DNA of 64,000 bases from Nymphalis io (lineage: Eukaryota > Arthropoda > Insecta > Lepidoptera > Nymphalidae), in contig NC_065901.1 of the NCBI RefSeq assembly GCF_905147045.1, positions 682,001 to 746,000 on the forward strand, given 5' to 3'. Under the pieces are notes generated by a model. That model was not told the origin of the DNA. It worked only from the letters and a program-made list of their open reading frames with translations, and did not search any database. Position numbers and translations under genes: made by a program. This document shows, piece by piece, positions 31,401-48,300 of the stretch. The first letter of the stretch is position 1, and each line of letters begins with the position of its first letter.

Positions 31401-34400
31401 AGAATCCAAGTTCCGAACCGGCGGGAGCGCCCGACGACTCATAGGCACTCGTAAGAGTCTACTAGAACGACAACGTTTGAATAGTAATTACTGGATTTAT
31501 CTGCCCTCGTGCGCGGGGGCCGTACCTTGGGGCAGTCGGCGGAGGCGCCGGTGCAGACGGCCTGCCCCTCGCAGGCCGAGTGCGCCGCCTCGCGACACAC
31601 CACGCCGGGCGCCGCGAACACGCAGCCCGCGCAGCACGGGGAGTTCTTGTCGCTGCAAGCACCGCCCGTCACACACTACTCCGCGCTGCGCGGCGCTGCA
31701 CGGCGCTACACAGCGCTGCACCGCCAGCGGGGGAGGGATACTTGCCTGCACACGGCGCCCTGGTTCTTCCTCAGCTTGCAGTTCTTGTCGCAGCACATGT
31801 CGTTGTCCTCGGTACCTGAAACGTTTAGCGTCGCCCGGATTACACCTCTGCGACGGTACAGACTAAGTAAAGATAATATGATATTATTGCTTTGTACTCA
31901 ATTTCACGTCAATTCTTAATTTCGTCTATTGGTTTCTTCTACGTGTATTAAACTAGGCGACCTCTGAAGCCATACTCGGGCACCTCGAGCGAGGTTCGAG
32001 CTACGAGTACGACGGAGAGGAGCTTCCACCACTCACCGAGCAGCCCGGCGTCGCACTCCTCCCCTCCCTCGACGCGCAGGTTGCCGCAGAAGCTCTCCTC
32101 GGGCTCGGAGAAGCAGCGCCCCGACTTGGCCTGCAGCACCTTGCGGATGGAGCGCAGGCTGCACGGCGAGAACCTCTGCCGAGCGAGCGAGTCGTGAGAG
32201 TGGTCATTACCGCCTCCTCGTCGATGTCGGTAACAGCGACATTGTCAGCGGAGACTAGCTAACTGCCGCAGGAGACATTACATGGCACGAGTGCGCGCGA
32301 GTGCACAAAGAAAAGTGCACTCTGCTTTCTCTTAGACTGTGGGATCCAATGGGACGACAAGCAGATACGGCCGAAAAGAGATCCAGCTGTTCGTAAATAC
32401 ATATTGTCAGTGCATAGTTCACTAGCGCTGGCTGACCTTGTTGTTGACGTCGTAGCCGCTGACGCTGTAGGTGTACATGAGGTAGGAGCCCCCGTGGCTG
32501 GCGGCGGGCGAGCACTCCGCCACGTCGGGGTCGTGCTCGGAGCCCCAGTTGTGGCCGAACTCGTGCGCCGTGACCAGGTCGGCCTCGCGGGTGATCACGC
32601 GCTGCCCGTAGTGGTTGCGCGACGACGACAGCCCCGAGTTCAGGTACAGCGTGTACCCGTTCTTGAAGTACTCTGCCGTGACATACGCACATACACTCAG
32701 CCGAGTCTCGTCTATACGGACGTTCGGTTTTCATCTACGCCCGTAACTATCGCGTGTAACATGTAACTTCACCGTTAAAACGTGCAAGTCATCGGACGAT
32801 TGACCTTGCAGGTGTATTCATTTACTTTTTACAATTCTGTAATTAATTTAAACACAATAATTATTACGATCGTTATATGAAAAATGATACCATTATGTAG
32901 GTACTTATATAATTATAGAATGGTGGGTTTAATTGTGAAAGTTGGTATATAACGCAGAGGTTGGAAGGTTTTTATAAAGTTATTGTAATACTTCATAAGA
33001 TGGCACTGCAGAACATAAATGATCGCCATCACAATTTTACGGATGGTTTAATTTGACTTATTATTCGCCAATACATATTATTTATCTTTATGTATAAATA
33101 AGAAAATACATACGTTGAGAACACGACTCACCTGGTTTTGCTAGCAGTGGAAATTCGATGGTATCTTCGCGAATTATATGCGAGACTCAACGCGAAATAC
33201 GAGAGTATTTTATCACAATAATAATGAACAGTGAAAAGCATTACAAGAACGCAAGACCTCATCATAAATATGAATACGATATGATAATAAAAAATATTAT
33301 AAAAGCAAATCATGCAAAGCGAACAAAACAACATAAAGAAACACTCACATTTTGCACCAAATTAACTGAAAATAAAAATAAAAATCTAAGCATGTATAAA
33401 ATAATAATAATATAAACTATAAATAATATAAACACATGTAACGAATACTAGAAAAATGTAATCTTTTTTTTTATAGAATAGGAAGGCGGACGAGCATATG
33501 GGCCACCTGATGGTAAGTGGTCACCAACACCCATAGACATTGGCATTGTAAGAAATGTTAACCACCGCTTACATCACCAATGTGCAACTACCTTGGGAAC
33601 TAAGATGTTATGTCCCTTGTGCCTGTAATTACACTGGCTCACTCACCCTTCAAACCGGAACACAACAATACCCCAAGTACTGCTGTTTTGCGGTAGAATA
33701 TCTGATGAGTGGGTGGTACCTAAAGCTCTACCAGTAATCAGAAATCGGAACAGTTGTCCGAATATATGTATCACTATTTTCCCATACTCTCATTTCATCA
33801 CTTTCTAAGTATAAATAACTACAAATAATTTGTCAGCTGTATTTCCTAACGCCAATCTCCTATATCTTTGAATACTTTATCGATATTCGTTACATCACTA
33901 CAACACACTAACACATAACAATTTATTCTAATAAAAAAATTATAAACTTTTATATTTACATATAATGTATATATTGTATAATATTATAAGCCTCGTTGGT
34001 AAAGCGCCTAGTTTATTTCAGGTCCCGGATTCGAAACCCAGGCAATCGGACTGCGGGGGTCAAACGATAAATATTTTCTGGCCGCACCAACAAGCCTGTG
34101 GCTGTGCGTGTATAATATTACTCGTTCATCTCAAAACACTCGTGTCACTCAATACGTACCCGGTGTACAGATGCCGCCGACGGAGTTCCGTCGCGGAGAG
34201 CCGACGTAGGCGAGGCCGAGGATTCCGCCCTCGAACTTGAGATCGGTGAAGAGGTGCGCCAGGCAGAAGTCTTTGTGCGAGTATTCGCGGCTGAACACCT
34301 ACACATATGTCATACGTGACGTCATCGTTATTTATACATAACCTGCGAATAAATTTATTCACGGTACGTCATCCGTAACAACCTGACGACGGTTGAGAGG

Positions 34401-37109
34401 GGTGCCAGCTATCTGCAGTGCCAGTGCCATCTACTGGAGGCCTTATTCCTCTATCGAAATTTAATTTACTAGCGGAATGTCCTAATAATATGAGTCGCCC
34501 TATGTAAATAGTCCGCGATATTAATAGTCGACTCGATTAAAGCACAAGGCAGTGGGCACGCACCTCGAGCAGGTTGCGCACATCCCACTTCTCGCGCACC
34601 ATGTTGTAGTGCGCCTCCCCCCCGCGCACGCGCGTCGGCTCTGAATGCACTAGTATCTTCTTGATCACAAAACCCATCCCTTTAAACCCGTCAGCGTCCT
34701 GAAATCACGTACCATTACATAAAGGCATACATCACACTATAATAGACAATCAAAGGTAGAAACATACTGACCTGGCGATCCTGCCAAACTGTGTCGTTAT
34801 ATATCTTGTGAACTCTATCGATGAGGCTGATCTACAGTAAAAACATTAGAACCACTATTAGGACCGTGCATCTGGAGTCTGTTGCAGACGATTAAGACAG
34901 TCTCTAAGAAAATCAAATCAAATCTCAAATCTCTTTTCATGACTTACAAAATAAAATATATAAAACACAGTCAATTTTAAATATACATTAAAATATTATA
35001 TTGTTTTTTTTTTTTTTACTTGCATTAATTTTTGCACATTGACATCTGCGATAATCATAACACCAATGTGAATTAAAAAAAAAATAAGTTCGATTATAGT
35101 TAATATAATAATACATCACAATCATTAAAAATATTACAAGTAAAAATATAGAGTTCCCCTTGTACAAGGAGTTATTTATTTAAGTTTTAAATTAATCTCA
35201 GGAACCACCAGTCGAATTGAAAGTTTTGCTTTTGAAAGTCCAATTCATCAGGAAGAACAAAGAGCTGTTGGCTACATAATATTCATGTTGTACGATAAAG
35301 TATAATGTTAACATCACTCACCAGGTAGCTGATGGTAGTCTTAGTATTACTTGCTCCCATTTCCTGAAAGAATCTGTAATCTGCAACAAGAAGGAGAGGA
35401 CACCGTGTCTTGGTAGGCGTATACTCATAATCACTTTGTCTTTTAACTCTCTTCTCACTCTTCTCCTGATTCCCCTCAATCGAGGCTAGGGACATCTTGT
35501 TATCATCCGTATTTTGATTCTGACTAAAATATTTGTCTTTTTCCAATTGTTCCTGCTTAGACTCTAAATTGGCATTGTAATCTTCTTCATCGTCGTCTTC
35601 TAATTCTATTTATAAGAATAAATTTCATTAATATACTTTGAGTTGCCATATATAAAATATATATTATTTTATATACCTTTCCCTTCCTTAACATAACCAC
35701 AAACACGTGGCTTGTTATCTCGTGAATTGGTCCAACTAAATCTTATATCTGATGACCGGTATGTGATCATAGTTTTATCGTCAAGGTGTGGTAGGTGCCG
35801 CCAGGATGGCTACAAGTACATGAATAATTATTGACAAACTTATTAATTCTTGATTAACACATACACATGTAAGATTGAATTTGAGTAAATTCAATCTTAA
35901 AGTTTGCTTTTATAACCAAAGAGGTTTTCTATAATATATAATATTATGAGTTCATGTCTTACTTATCTCAAACTTATGTGTGCTGGAAGAAATCTCTTTA
36001 AAAAATAAGTATGCCTTTTATACTTAGTTCTCTTTAGTACTTTTGTATTCTTTTTAGTGCTACTATGATAAAATATACTATTGTATATGATAATAGTCAC
36101 TAAAATAGATCTTACCTCAATGTGATAAGTTTCATGTGGTGTATGAATTGAGCCGGTAATAACACCATCCTCTATGTGTAATTTTACATCTGATGATTTC
36201 TCTCCAAAAACTCTTCCAGTATAAAAGTGATCATAATCTAAATAATAATATATTATATATTATTAATAGTTAGGTTTAATATTTGTGAGATTATTTTTTT
36301 CTGTTTGAATAAATGCTCTACTGGTGTTTACAGCGTCACCAGGCATGAGGGTGAGAACTAGAAAGTTAAGCCATCTCAGACTCCGAGTGACATTGCACCT
36401 TACCTCAGGCCATAGTCAAGTGGGGAGGAAGAGTTTCTGCTTGTGGCTCTGTGAGTCATGACTTTTTTGCATGATGAAACTAGTTGGGACTTTGGAATTA
36501 TGTTTTTGTAAAGTATTAAGGGCTAATTGTTATGTCAGTCATAATAATTGAAATCTATTTGTCTATGTTCCTTCACTTATAACAATAGTAAAAACATATT
36601 TCAACTTTAATTTTGATTTTATAATCCGTTAATTTTTACATAAAATTATGACAACAAACGTATCGGTGGTACCTACCCAGACTAACTTGCACAAAGCTCT
36701 ACCACCAGTGCTTCCAAGTAGTTACTTACCAATATGAATAATACTTTTATTTCCGTCCGCATCCACTGAGTACGCCTTAAAATTTGAATGCAGCACAGAG
36801 TTATGAGGATGTAATATAAGCCTGAAGCTCTTGCCAAGAGTATGAAATTGTAACTCCTTGATGATATTAAAAGGATGATGAGATAACTTTACACCTCGTT
36901 TCACAATGTGATGCGTGAATTTTGAAGCATGCAACGTCTCAAAATACTTCAAATTTTGGTAAATCGAACCTTAAAACACAGAAAAACAATCAATTCATGT
37001 ATCTCTCAAAAGAATAAATATTTATACTAGTTTTAAATATGTACTTACAATGACAAAAATAAACTAAAGTCGTTATTATTGTAAATAGAAACACATTATT
37101 TATTTCCAT
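28471..37109 (-). CDS. Tace: TACE/ADAM17-like membrane metalloprotease
   Basis: A sheddase that cleaves ectodomains of membrane proteins at the cell surface. There are 17 exons: 37049-37109, 36730-36969, 36116-36237, 35677-35809, 35322-35605, 34772-34831, 34564-34698, 34160-34298, 32437-32672, 32037-32175, 31746-31815, 31526-31652, 31142-31253, 30375-30490, 29979-30143, 28656-28765, 28471-28531, giving 769 aa with consistent phases. In order: signal peptide ([19 protein letters not shown]), prodomain with cysteine-switch PRVCGY, furin site RVKR, zinc protease with [12 protein letters not shown], disintegrin-like and membrane-proximal Cys-rich domains, one transmembrane helix ([16 protein letters not shown]) and a short basic tail. 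The domain order and the DNIVG transmembrane start match ADAM17 more than ADAM10. The protease looks active. Confidence 0.93.
28848..29010. repeat. Interspersed repeat fragment in a TACE intron
   Basis: Text such as TATAAATGCGAAAGTAACT and CTGATTTTGATGGAATTCGG recalls a common lepidopteran repeat. Class uncertain and limits approximate. A short SINE tail fragment (CAGCCTGTGAATGTCCCACT) follows at 29084-29150. Confidence 0.45.
29800..29962 (-). mobile_element. Degenerate poly-A retroposon copy next to a TACE exon
   Basis: Weakened match to the 10782-11077 family (recognisable CTGATGGTAAATGGTCACC and CCCTTCAAACTGGAACAC). It ends about 17 bp from the donor of exon 29979-30143. Confidence 0.6.
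30776..30945 (+). mobile_element. 5'-truncated LINE fragment
   Basis: The 3' end of the same LINE family as 21361-25000, on the + strand: the C-terminal coding text (GAACGAGGCGTGAACAGGCA) is followed by ACCACTTACCATCAGATGG and an A-rich end. It lies in a TACE intron. Confidence 0.75.
31085..31136. repeat. G-run plus (CA)n microsatellite beside a TACE splice donor
   Basis: Ten Gs, then CA dinucleotides with three GCA interruptions, up to 5 bp from the donor of exon 31142-31253. In the TACE transcript the intron therefore starts gtacgtgcg and continues as a GU repeat. Confidence 0.85.
31744..31745 (-). other. Tace: GC splice donor in the TACE-like gene
   Basis: Exon 31746-31815 ends TGTGCAG followed by gcaagt. 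The next exon begins CGACAAG at 31652, and the joined reading ([12 protein letters not shown]) fits the ADAM17 disintegrin region. It is the second GC-AG intron in the window. Confidence 0.8.
32256..32395 (-). mobile_element. Partial tRNA-derived SINE (same family as 12757-13084)
   Basis: Shares AGCTAACTGCCGCAGGAGA-like and GGGATCCAATGGGACGAC-like text with 12757-13084. The tRNA head is missing. Lies in a TACE intron. Confidence 0.6.
33463..33735 (-). mobile_element. Poly-A retroposon (SINE-like), copy 3, in a TACE intron
   Basis: Poly-T (poly-A on the element strand) at 33463, then the same text as 10782-11077 with scattered substitutions. Slightly shorter at the 5' end. Confidence 0.8.
33991..34080 (+). 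mobile_element. tRNA-like SINE head fragment
   Basis: Contains an A-box-like TTGGTAAAGCGCC and a B-box-like GGATTCGAAACCC about 35 bp apart. No acceptor stem was seen, so it is more likely a SINE relic than a tRNA gene. Confidence 0.45.
36663..36713 (-). mobile_element. Short poly-A retroposon fragment
   Basis: GGTGGTACCTACCCAGACTA through TACCACCAGT matches the 5' end (element strand) of the 10782-11077 family. It lies 17 bp from the donor of exon 36730-36969. Confidence 0.6.
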
Positions 37110-38140
37110 GATTAAATATTGATTTACAAAATGTTAATATATATAAGATATTACACTACTATTTTGCTAAATTTATGTATTTAACCACGATATGAATATA
37201 TGTTTTAGATTTCTTGATATATTTACAAGTATTATAATACTAATTAAATAAAACAAAATACAGCTATTTTAATTTACTTATTAATTAATATGTACGTATT
37301 CATGTAGGTACCTATACCATATAAGAATTGTATTTAAATTTTTGAAATGTCTAGTGTTATGTCAATAGAAAATCACAGATAAAGGATATTATGTAGATTC
37401 CGCTAATCTATAAATCCTGAAAGTAATTTATACTGTATTGCGTTTCTGATATTCTCGATTGAAAATTTAACTATGTTTTAGTAATTAGGAAACTTAACTC
37501 TAAGAGATTTAACCAATTACTCTTTATATGCTCAGAAGTATTAAAGATTTCTGATATTTGTCATGGATCCAATCAATCAAACGTCTTTGTATTACATCGT
37601 TCAAACGAATTCTTACTCCATCTGCAGCACAAAACTAATCATCAACCATTTCTAAAAAAATACATTTATTAAGATACGACGTAGCAAAAAATATAACTGA
37701 ACAAAATAATATGAATAATAAATAGTAGTGGGTACAACTTCGATTAAATCATTTTGCGTAAAAAACAAGATAGATATTAGCACTAATTAATTATTCTGGT
37801 TACTTTACATTTTTATATGGACCTTAATGTCTGAAATAAACAATTTTCTGTGCATTTTCTTTTAATTTATACAATATTATTTATATTGTAGTATAAGAGT
37901 TATGCGAATTAAATTTTATTCGTCTATTCGTATTTTTATTGAGATAGTTTACTATATAATATACATTTTTTACAATCAACGTATAAATAAATTTCCAAAA
38001 GGAATGCCTTTAAATAAGCCTAAACTTTGTTTACACCGTGATCCTCATTACGACGCTAAGGTCATGGTTGTCGTGGTATTCGAATATAAATGTATACTTT
38101 TTACTTATTGCAAAGTGGTGAACAACACTAAAAATAACAC
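37110..38140. other. AT-rich intergenic region upstream of the TACE-like gene
   Basis: No gene, RNA or transposon recognised. Presumably it holds the promoter of the TACE-like gene near 37110-37300. Confidence 0.5.
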
Positions 38141-38280
38141 GATTAAGACTATTAATTTGTACATAAGACTATTAATTTGTACATAAGACTATTAATTTGT
38201 ACATAAGACTATTAATTTGTACATAAGACTATTAATTTGTACATAAGACTATTAATTTGTACATAAGACTATTAATTTGT
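38141..38280. repeat. 20-bp minisatellite, seven copies
   Basis: The unit ACATAAGACTATTAATTTGT is repeated exactly six times at 38161-38280, with one degenerate copy before (38141-38160) and another partial copy at about 38311-38330. It lies between the TACE-like and polyubiquitin genes. Confidence 0.93.
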
Positions 38281-38574
38281 ATGACTATTGTAATATAATT
38301 GACTATTGTAAATAAGACTATTAATTTGTGCTTGAGAAAGTTAATCAAAATTTTTGTATCTTATCAACATTTTCGAATAATAAAATAATTTTAAATATAA
38401 TGCAAAGATATTTGATAAGCCCTGATGGAGCTATATGAAGTAAAAAAAAAAGGTTTACCATAATTTAACTGTTTAATAGAAAAAATAAAAATGCAAATAT
38501 TAAAATGAAATATAAAAAATCTATGTATGTTCATATTAGGTGCAACAAAAATACAATTTTAAATGCAAAATCCA

Positions 38575-38580
38575 TTTATT
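38575..38580 (-). terminator. Poly(A) signal of the polyubiquitin gene
   Basis: AATAAA on the minus strand, about 18 bp after the stop codon, so the 3' UTR is very short. Confidence 0.65.
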
Positions 38581-38598
38581 TTTCTTTTAATTAATTTT

Positions 38599-42297
<3,699 letters not shown>

Positions 42298-43338
42298 TCA
42301 ACATATTATTTTAATGATTATTGAATAACAGGACTTCGGACTCGGCTAAAATGTGAGTTACAAAGTTTCGAATGTTGTGTAATATCAAGAAATCAATCAT
42401 CAAAACTTATGATTATATTACTTTATTCAAGCATATATTAATCTTCAGAATACAAAATGATATATATAACTAGTATTAAATCATATATTCAAAGTTTTTT
42501 TGTATGTCATATATTATATTATAACTTTGCTATTTGCTAATTATCATGTGATAATCAAAATAAGAAATTCTTTATATTTATCATGATCAGTTATTGTTGT
42601 ATTTCACGTTTTTTTACCTTATTAACAGATAAAGGTTCGAATTTCATTTGTATTATGCCTATATAAGCAAATTTATTTTTCCTAGTAGTTATAATGTACA
42701 TTTCATTATTATTATTTCATTATTAAAAGTAATAAAATATTGTTATAAAAAATTAAGACACTGGCCTAGTTTTAAATGTAGGTTAATAGCTAGGAAGTAA
42801 AGAATGAGTCATTTACATAAAAAAGTTGAATATATGGCACAAATAAATTGATTAGAAATTTTAATTTTTCTACACGTATTTTACTACTACCTACTAAGAG
42901 CCATTAAAAGAAGTTCTTACTTTCATAAAATGTTAAAAATATAAATGTGAAGAGTTTTGAAAACAATATTGAAACACAAATTTCTATTAATTAAATCATC
43001 TAGATATAGAATATCAGCTTTACAAGTTAAAATATATGGTGCATTGAAGGTCTTTGTTGCGTCAATAGAATAATCATTACTAAAACATAAAACAAGATAA
43101 AACATGAATGTACTAAAAAATTAAATTTATCATAGTAATACTACTTTTGTTACTAGTAATTTAAGTTTCATAAAACTATATACATGAATACGAACAAACA
43201 AAGAGTATCATTTACGGAAAATAAGAATATGTTCGACAAGATGGCGGTCCGAATAGTATCTATTTCATTTTATCGAGTCCTTACGCCAACGAATATTTAG
43301 TATCGCAAATTGAAACAAATACCTTTAATAAAACTTAC

Positions 43339-43455
43339 CACTTATTTTAATGCTATTCCAAATTTAATCAACTATGTCTTCTTAGCATAAAATTAATTTT
43401 ATCACAATATCTTTCACTTCTCAGTTCTCACGTATTTGAGTCCTTATTTGAAAAT
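43339..43455 (-). other. Noncoding first exon of the polyubiquitin gene (5' UTR)
   Basis: Ends at the donor AAGTG followed by gtaagt (43338-43337). The intron runs to the acceptor at 42259, about 1,080 bp. The 5' end is estimated from the TATA box. The intron itself holds nothing recognisable. Confidence 0.55.
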
Positions 43456-43480
43456 AAATGCGCATTAAGCGTTCCGATTC

Positions 43481-43488
43481 TTTATATA
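43481..43488 (-). promoter_or_regulatory. TATA box of the polyubiquitin gene
   Basis: TATATAAA on the minus strand, about 30 bp before the inferred start of the noncoding exon. Confidence 0.65.
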
Positions 43489-43623
43489 GACGGAGATGAT
43501 TACGATCAATATTGTTGACGACAAACAACGAAGTTCACCGACATTTATTTTGTCTCTTTCTAAGGCACAGTAATAGTTGAAATAGCTATAGGTTAGTTAG
43601 TTATGTGCAGACAGTGAAATCGT

Positions 43624-43631
43624 TTCTAGAA
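43624..43631 (-). promoter_or_regulatory. Heat-shock element upstream of the polyubiquitin gene
   Basis: A perfect TTCTAGAA palindrome about 135 bp upstream of the TATA box, with further GAA/TTC triplets nearby. Stress induction of polyubiquitin genes through HSF is well known; function here is inferred. Confidence 0.55.
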
Positions 43632-43649
43632 CGTGGGCGAAAAACCTTC

Positions 43650-45326
43650 TTTGTGACGTAGTATGGCAGCGAAACAAAGTGTACAAAACAAGTCAAAGTC
43701 ATTACTCATTCCTATTCCGCTAAATCATTAGATTTTATGATGAAATATTTTAATAAATTATTTTAGTAGATTATTAGACTTTTGATAAACAAAACAGTAT
43801 ATAATTTAGGATAAAAGAAAAATCTATTTTGATTTGAGTCTGTAAGATTTGGTAGAAGCTCACAAATCACAATATATAACATTATATTTATATAATTAAG
43901 CATCATTTAATTCTGGTATTTTGTTTTTTAGGTATATTAGATAGCTCGGTGTTTCAGAATCAATAAGTATATAAATAACACGATTAATTGTATTAACTCA
44001 AATCAAATCATTCATAACCGATAACCTATTTGGTCTAGCCTCTTATTTGCTTATATACAATATTGAATATTGTTTTGTTATTTTTGTTTACGTTTTTTAT
44101 TGTTTTATTTTTACATCGAAAACAATATAATATACAACTAAACTACATATAATGCGTTCTACAGCTACTTATGTAAGTATGTAAATAAAAAACAAACAAT
44201 TATATCCATATAATTTAATAAAACTACTATGTTTTATTATATTATCTTTGGAAAGATATAAATTGTTATTTGTTTTTATTTTAATTAAATAGTTTTAGTC
44301 TATGGTAAGGGTTGCTACTTACTCGTATAAAAATAAAAATATACTCGTGTTTTTGACGATTAAAATGAAAATAATAACTTTAAAAAAACCTGAAAAATGA
44401 AAAACATGCTCAAACAGTGCTCAAAACAAAAAAAAAACACTTGTTTGAAATTTTATAAATACAAATAAATAAATTAGATATATTCTAAATTATTAAGCTA
44501 TGTATTATTTTTTAAGAGTGTGAGGTTTTTTATCTTGAATCTTGATTAAAAACTTTGAAATAAGATCCAGATTACAATAAATTTTTATATCCACGACCAC
44601 AAATGAAGCAACAGGGCTAGTTTAAATATAAATTGACAATGGAATTAGACTAAAAAAAAATGAATCGTTTGAAACCCGGTAAATAAATATTAGAACTCCT
44701 ACTCGTATTTTTGAAAGTAGAAAGTGGATATCTCAAAATAAAACAAATTTTACTTTATCAGGTAGTTAATTTCAGAGAGAGATAATTTTAGATTTAAGGA
44801 GATAGATACACATACCCCCAATAAAGTACAAATGAACAGCTTGAAGAGGTTTGAGAATGGTTTTAAATGTCAGTATGTATAGCTCTTAGTTTTTAATTTT
44901 CTACTTTAGAATTTTTAGATTTAATCTATAATGATTTCAACAATTTTTGAAAAACAAAGTACATTCTCCAATCGCTTTTAGTTATTATGATTTGCAAATT
45001 TCTGATTGCAATGAACTTTAAAAGGATATCTTTTGCATTTTCTGTAAAATCAATTTCTTAAAATTATACGACCCTAATTTATTTTGAATAATCTGTTGAA
45101 CAATTTTATTAATTTTGTCATGTGTCATTTATTTAGCTGAAATAATAGAAAATGATTTCTAGATTTACCTACATACTCATCACAAATTGATTAAAATCTC
45201 ATTGATTGCATAGTGATGCAATGTTGTTATAGAAATGAATACATTGGGTAATAATTGTGACAGTCGAAGAAATATTAAAGATTTTTTATCATCAACATCT
45301 TGACAAGGTGGTAAAATGACTTGAAA
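43650..45326. other. AT-rich intergenic region between polyubiquitin and Smg5
   Basis: No gene, RNA, transposon or tandem repeat recognised. The two genes diverge, so it must hold the Smg5 promoter, but no clear TATA box was seen. Confidence 0.5.
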
Positions 45327-48300
45327 ATGACGAACGGATGCAATGAATATTTGGAATCCAAAACAGCTGAGCGCAATGAACGTGCTAAAAAAGTTTATCG
45401 GTAAGAATAAATAAGGATATTAGATGCTGTTCCAACTTCTAGTTATAATTGCACATAATAATAAGTCATATAATGAAGTGACGTAAAAAATGTTTTGACT
45501 GTATATTCGATTAAAATAAAACGTATTCGAAAGGTAAACAATCATATCCATGAAAATAGTCACTACACTTACATATTATACAGTTTAAAATTATAAATAT
45601 TGAGTAACAAAACAAGAGTATACTTTTAATTTAAAAAAAAAGTGAGGTTACTGCAACGCTCCTTCTCGAATGCTTTGTATTATATTGTAAAATGAATTGA
45701 ACTTAGTATTAAATAAAAAAATGTGCTGTTAACTTGTAATTTCAGATATGTAAGTGATATTGCCCGACGCCTGAGTGAGGCAACAGCAGAATGTCGTGTT
45801 CTCCCAGATCTTTTCAGCACAGACATTGAATCACAACGTCAAAAGTTACGGGATTATTGTGAGAAGTTATTCTTTTTAGATCCAGAAAATTATGGTAAAA
45901 AATCACTTGAACTTCTCTGGCGTAAAGTATATTATGATACAGTAAGTGTTTCTAAGAAACTGCGAGCCAGTGATAATGGCGGTGACAACTATTTATTCAG
46001 TCATATTCTATGTGGGATTGGTCAATTCCATCATTTTATGACTAAAGTGCAGTCTGAAATGCATATAGAATTAAAAGAGTTAGACTTTTTGCCTTTATTA
46101 GTTGACGAAGAAAATGAAGAGGTTGTGCAGGAAAGTCAACAACCTGAGCAATATTATGAATTAGGCAAATCAATCTTGTTTTCCTGTTTGATATATCTTG
46201 GGGATTTAAGTCGATACCAAGTAGAAATATTTAATACATTTGATTCTTCTTTAGCAGCTCGTTACTATCTACAAGCTGCTCAGATTGATTTAACATCTGG
46301 AATGCCATTTAACCAGTTAGGTAATTTATACCTGGATAAAAATTATAATTTGGACTCGGTTTGTTACTACATTCATTGTCTAAACGCCTTGGTGCCTTTT
46401 GAAGGTGCAATAGGAAATTTGACAAAAATATTTGAAAAAAATTCTCAATTCTGTGATTCAATGAATATGACTGATTCTATGACCCAGGCTGAACACATGC
46501 AAATTACCATTGCTAAATTTCTAACACTAATTGAAATATGGTATTTAGGCAAAGAAGACAATAATGTCCCAAAAGAGTGTAATACAATAGCTCTACAATT
46601 TAAAATAGCTATGGATTTTACGAAAACGCCTCTACCAGATATTAACAAAAATTACAATGAATACACTCAAGCAATTGAAGAAGAAAATGTTAATCCATCT
46701 TATTTGAATGCGAGTATCATTCATAATATTGTGCAAATTTGTTTATTCACTATTGCCAAATTAAATGATTCAGATGAAAGTAAAGCCTTTGCTTGTAAAG
46801 CATTTACACTGGCCTTTTTATCTCAAATACTACAAAAGCTTTTAAAAAAGTTGGAATCATTTGGCCTCAAAAATCCTGCCCATAAATATAAATCGAGATA
46901 TATACCAAAAAATATATCAAATAAAGAAATAGAAAAAGATTTAGATTGTGAAAAAAACTTAGAAACTGTAACTGAGCCCAATGAAGAGAATTTGACAAAT
47001 GGTGATACAAACTGCTACGATGAAAAATTAAGTAAGGAAAATAACTCGGAAGAAATAAATACTCTAACAAATGGTGATGTTAAAAATAATAAAAAAATTG
47101 TCACGAAACGTCGTCGTAGACGTCGCGTTGCTTCATCGGAAAGCTCAGATATGAGTGACATAGACACTGAGAGCAGCGGAGTTGACACAGATAAATCAGA
47201 TTCAGAAGAAGAAGATGCCTCAGATTCACCCTTTCAATCAGATGATGATTCGAAAAGTGAAGGTTCTGTTTATGATGGTGAAGATAATGAACTAGATGTT
47301 AAAATTAATGGTAAATTAGAAAATATCAATACTACCAGTATTGAAGACGGAAATAAAGAAAGTAATGCTGATATTGAAGTTACAATTAAAAATCTTGATA
47401 CAACAAATCTTGACACAACACAACCTCTGGATTGTACAAATAAAGTGATTGTTTCAGAAATAGAAAAGTTTTTACTTGGTGATAACTTCTTACCGAGCAT
47501 AAAACTATTGCAGGACTGGGTTCTCACAGAGAAAGACTTAATTCTGTCATGTGGAGACAGTGGAGAGGCTTTGTTTCAGTGTGTGGTAGATTTGCTAAAT
47601 ATCTTTCTTTACTATTTTAGTACTAAAGGAAATGAAATAATTACAAGTACAGAGTATAAAATTCTAGATTATGCTAAAAGAATTGCAAAACGACTAAGAC
47701 TTGAATATAAGTCAATACCACTACCTGAAGATATTAACTTACGTGGTACCAACATTTGTAAATTTGATAAAGATGCTGCCGAATGGCAATTAATTGACAA
47801 ATCTAAACCAACAGTGATCGAAGAAAATATCATCCGTATTTTGAATTTTATTGACTTTGGATATCAAATTGCAAAAATTATCCCTAGAATAAGATACAAT
47901 CGATCATTAAAAATATTCTACTTTAAGAAGTCTCTTCCTCCAAAAATGACAACGAAGATTAACCACAAGAAAGTTAGAGAATGGCAGAATTCGAAGAAAC
48001 AGGTAAGAACAAATGTATAACATTTATATCTATGTTTCATTCGGATGTTTCAGGCCAAAGTATAATCACATTTTTCAGGAGGGATTAGGATGTATAGATT
48101 AATGATTTCACCTTAGTTTTTTTAGAAATATCTGTATAAACACACATTAATTCTATTCTTGTGAATGATTGTAAAAGATGTTAAAAAAATAGTAAATAGG
48201 AGAAGTACCTTCTAAACTAAACAATGATTGCTCTTTTTGTGGTCGAGTTGATGAAATATAACTCTTGACCGTATCATACCCAATACAAACGACATTACTC

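Noticed and set aside
30991..31866. A 291-residue + strand protein across TACE exons
   Set aside because: It is antisense to three verified TACE exons and runs through the CA microsatellite.
33991..34080. A functional tRNA gene
   Set aside because: A- and B-box-like motifs are present, but no acceptor stem or complete cloverleaf was found; better read as a SINE relic.
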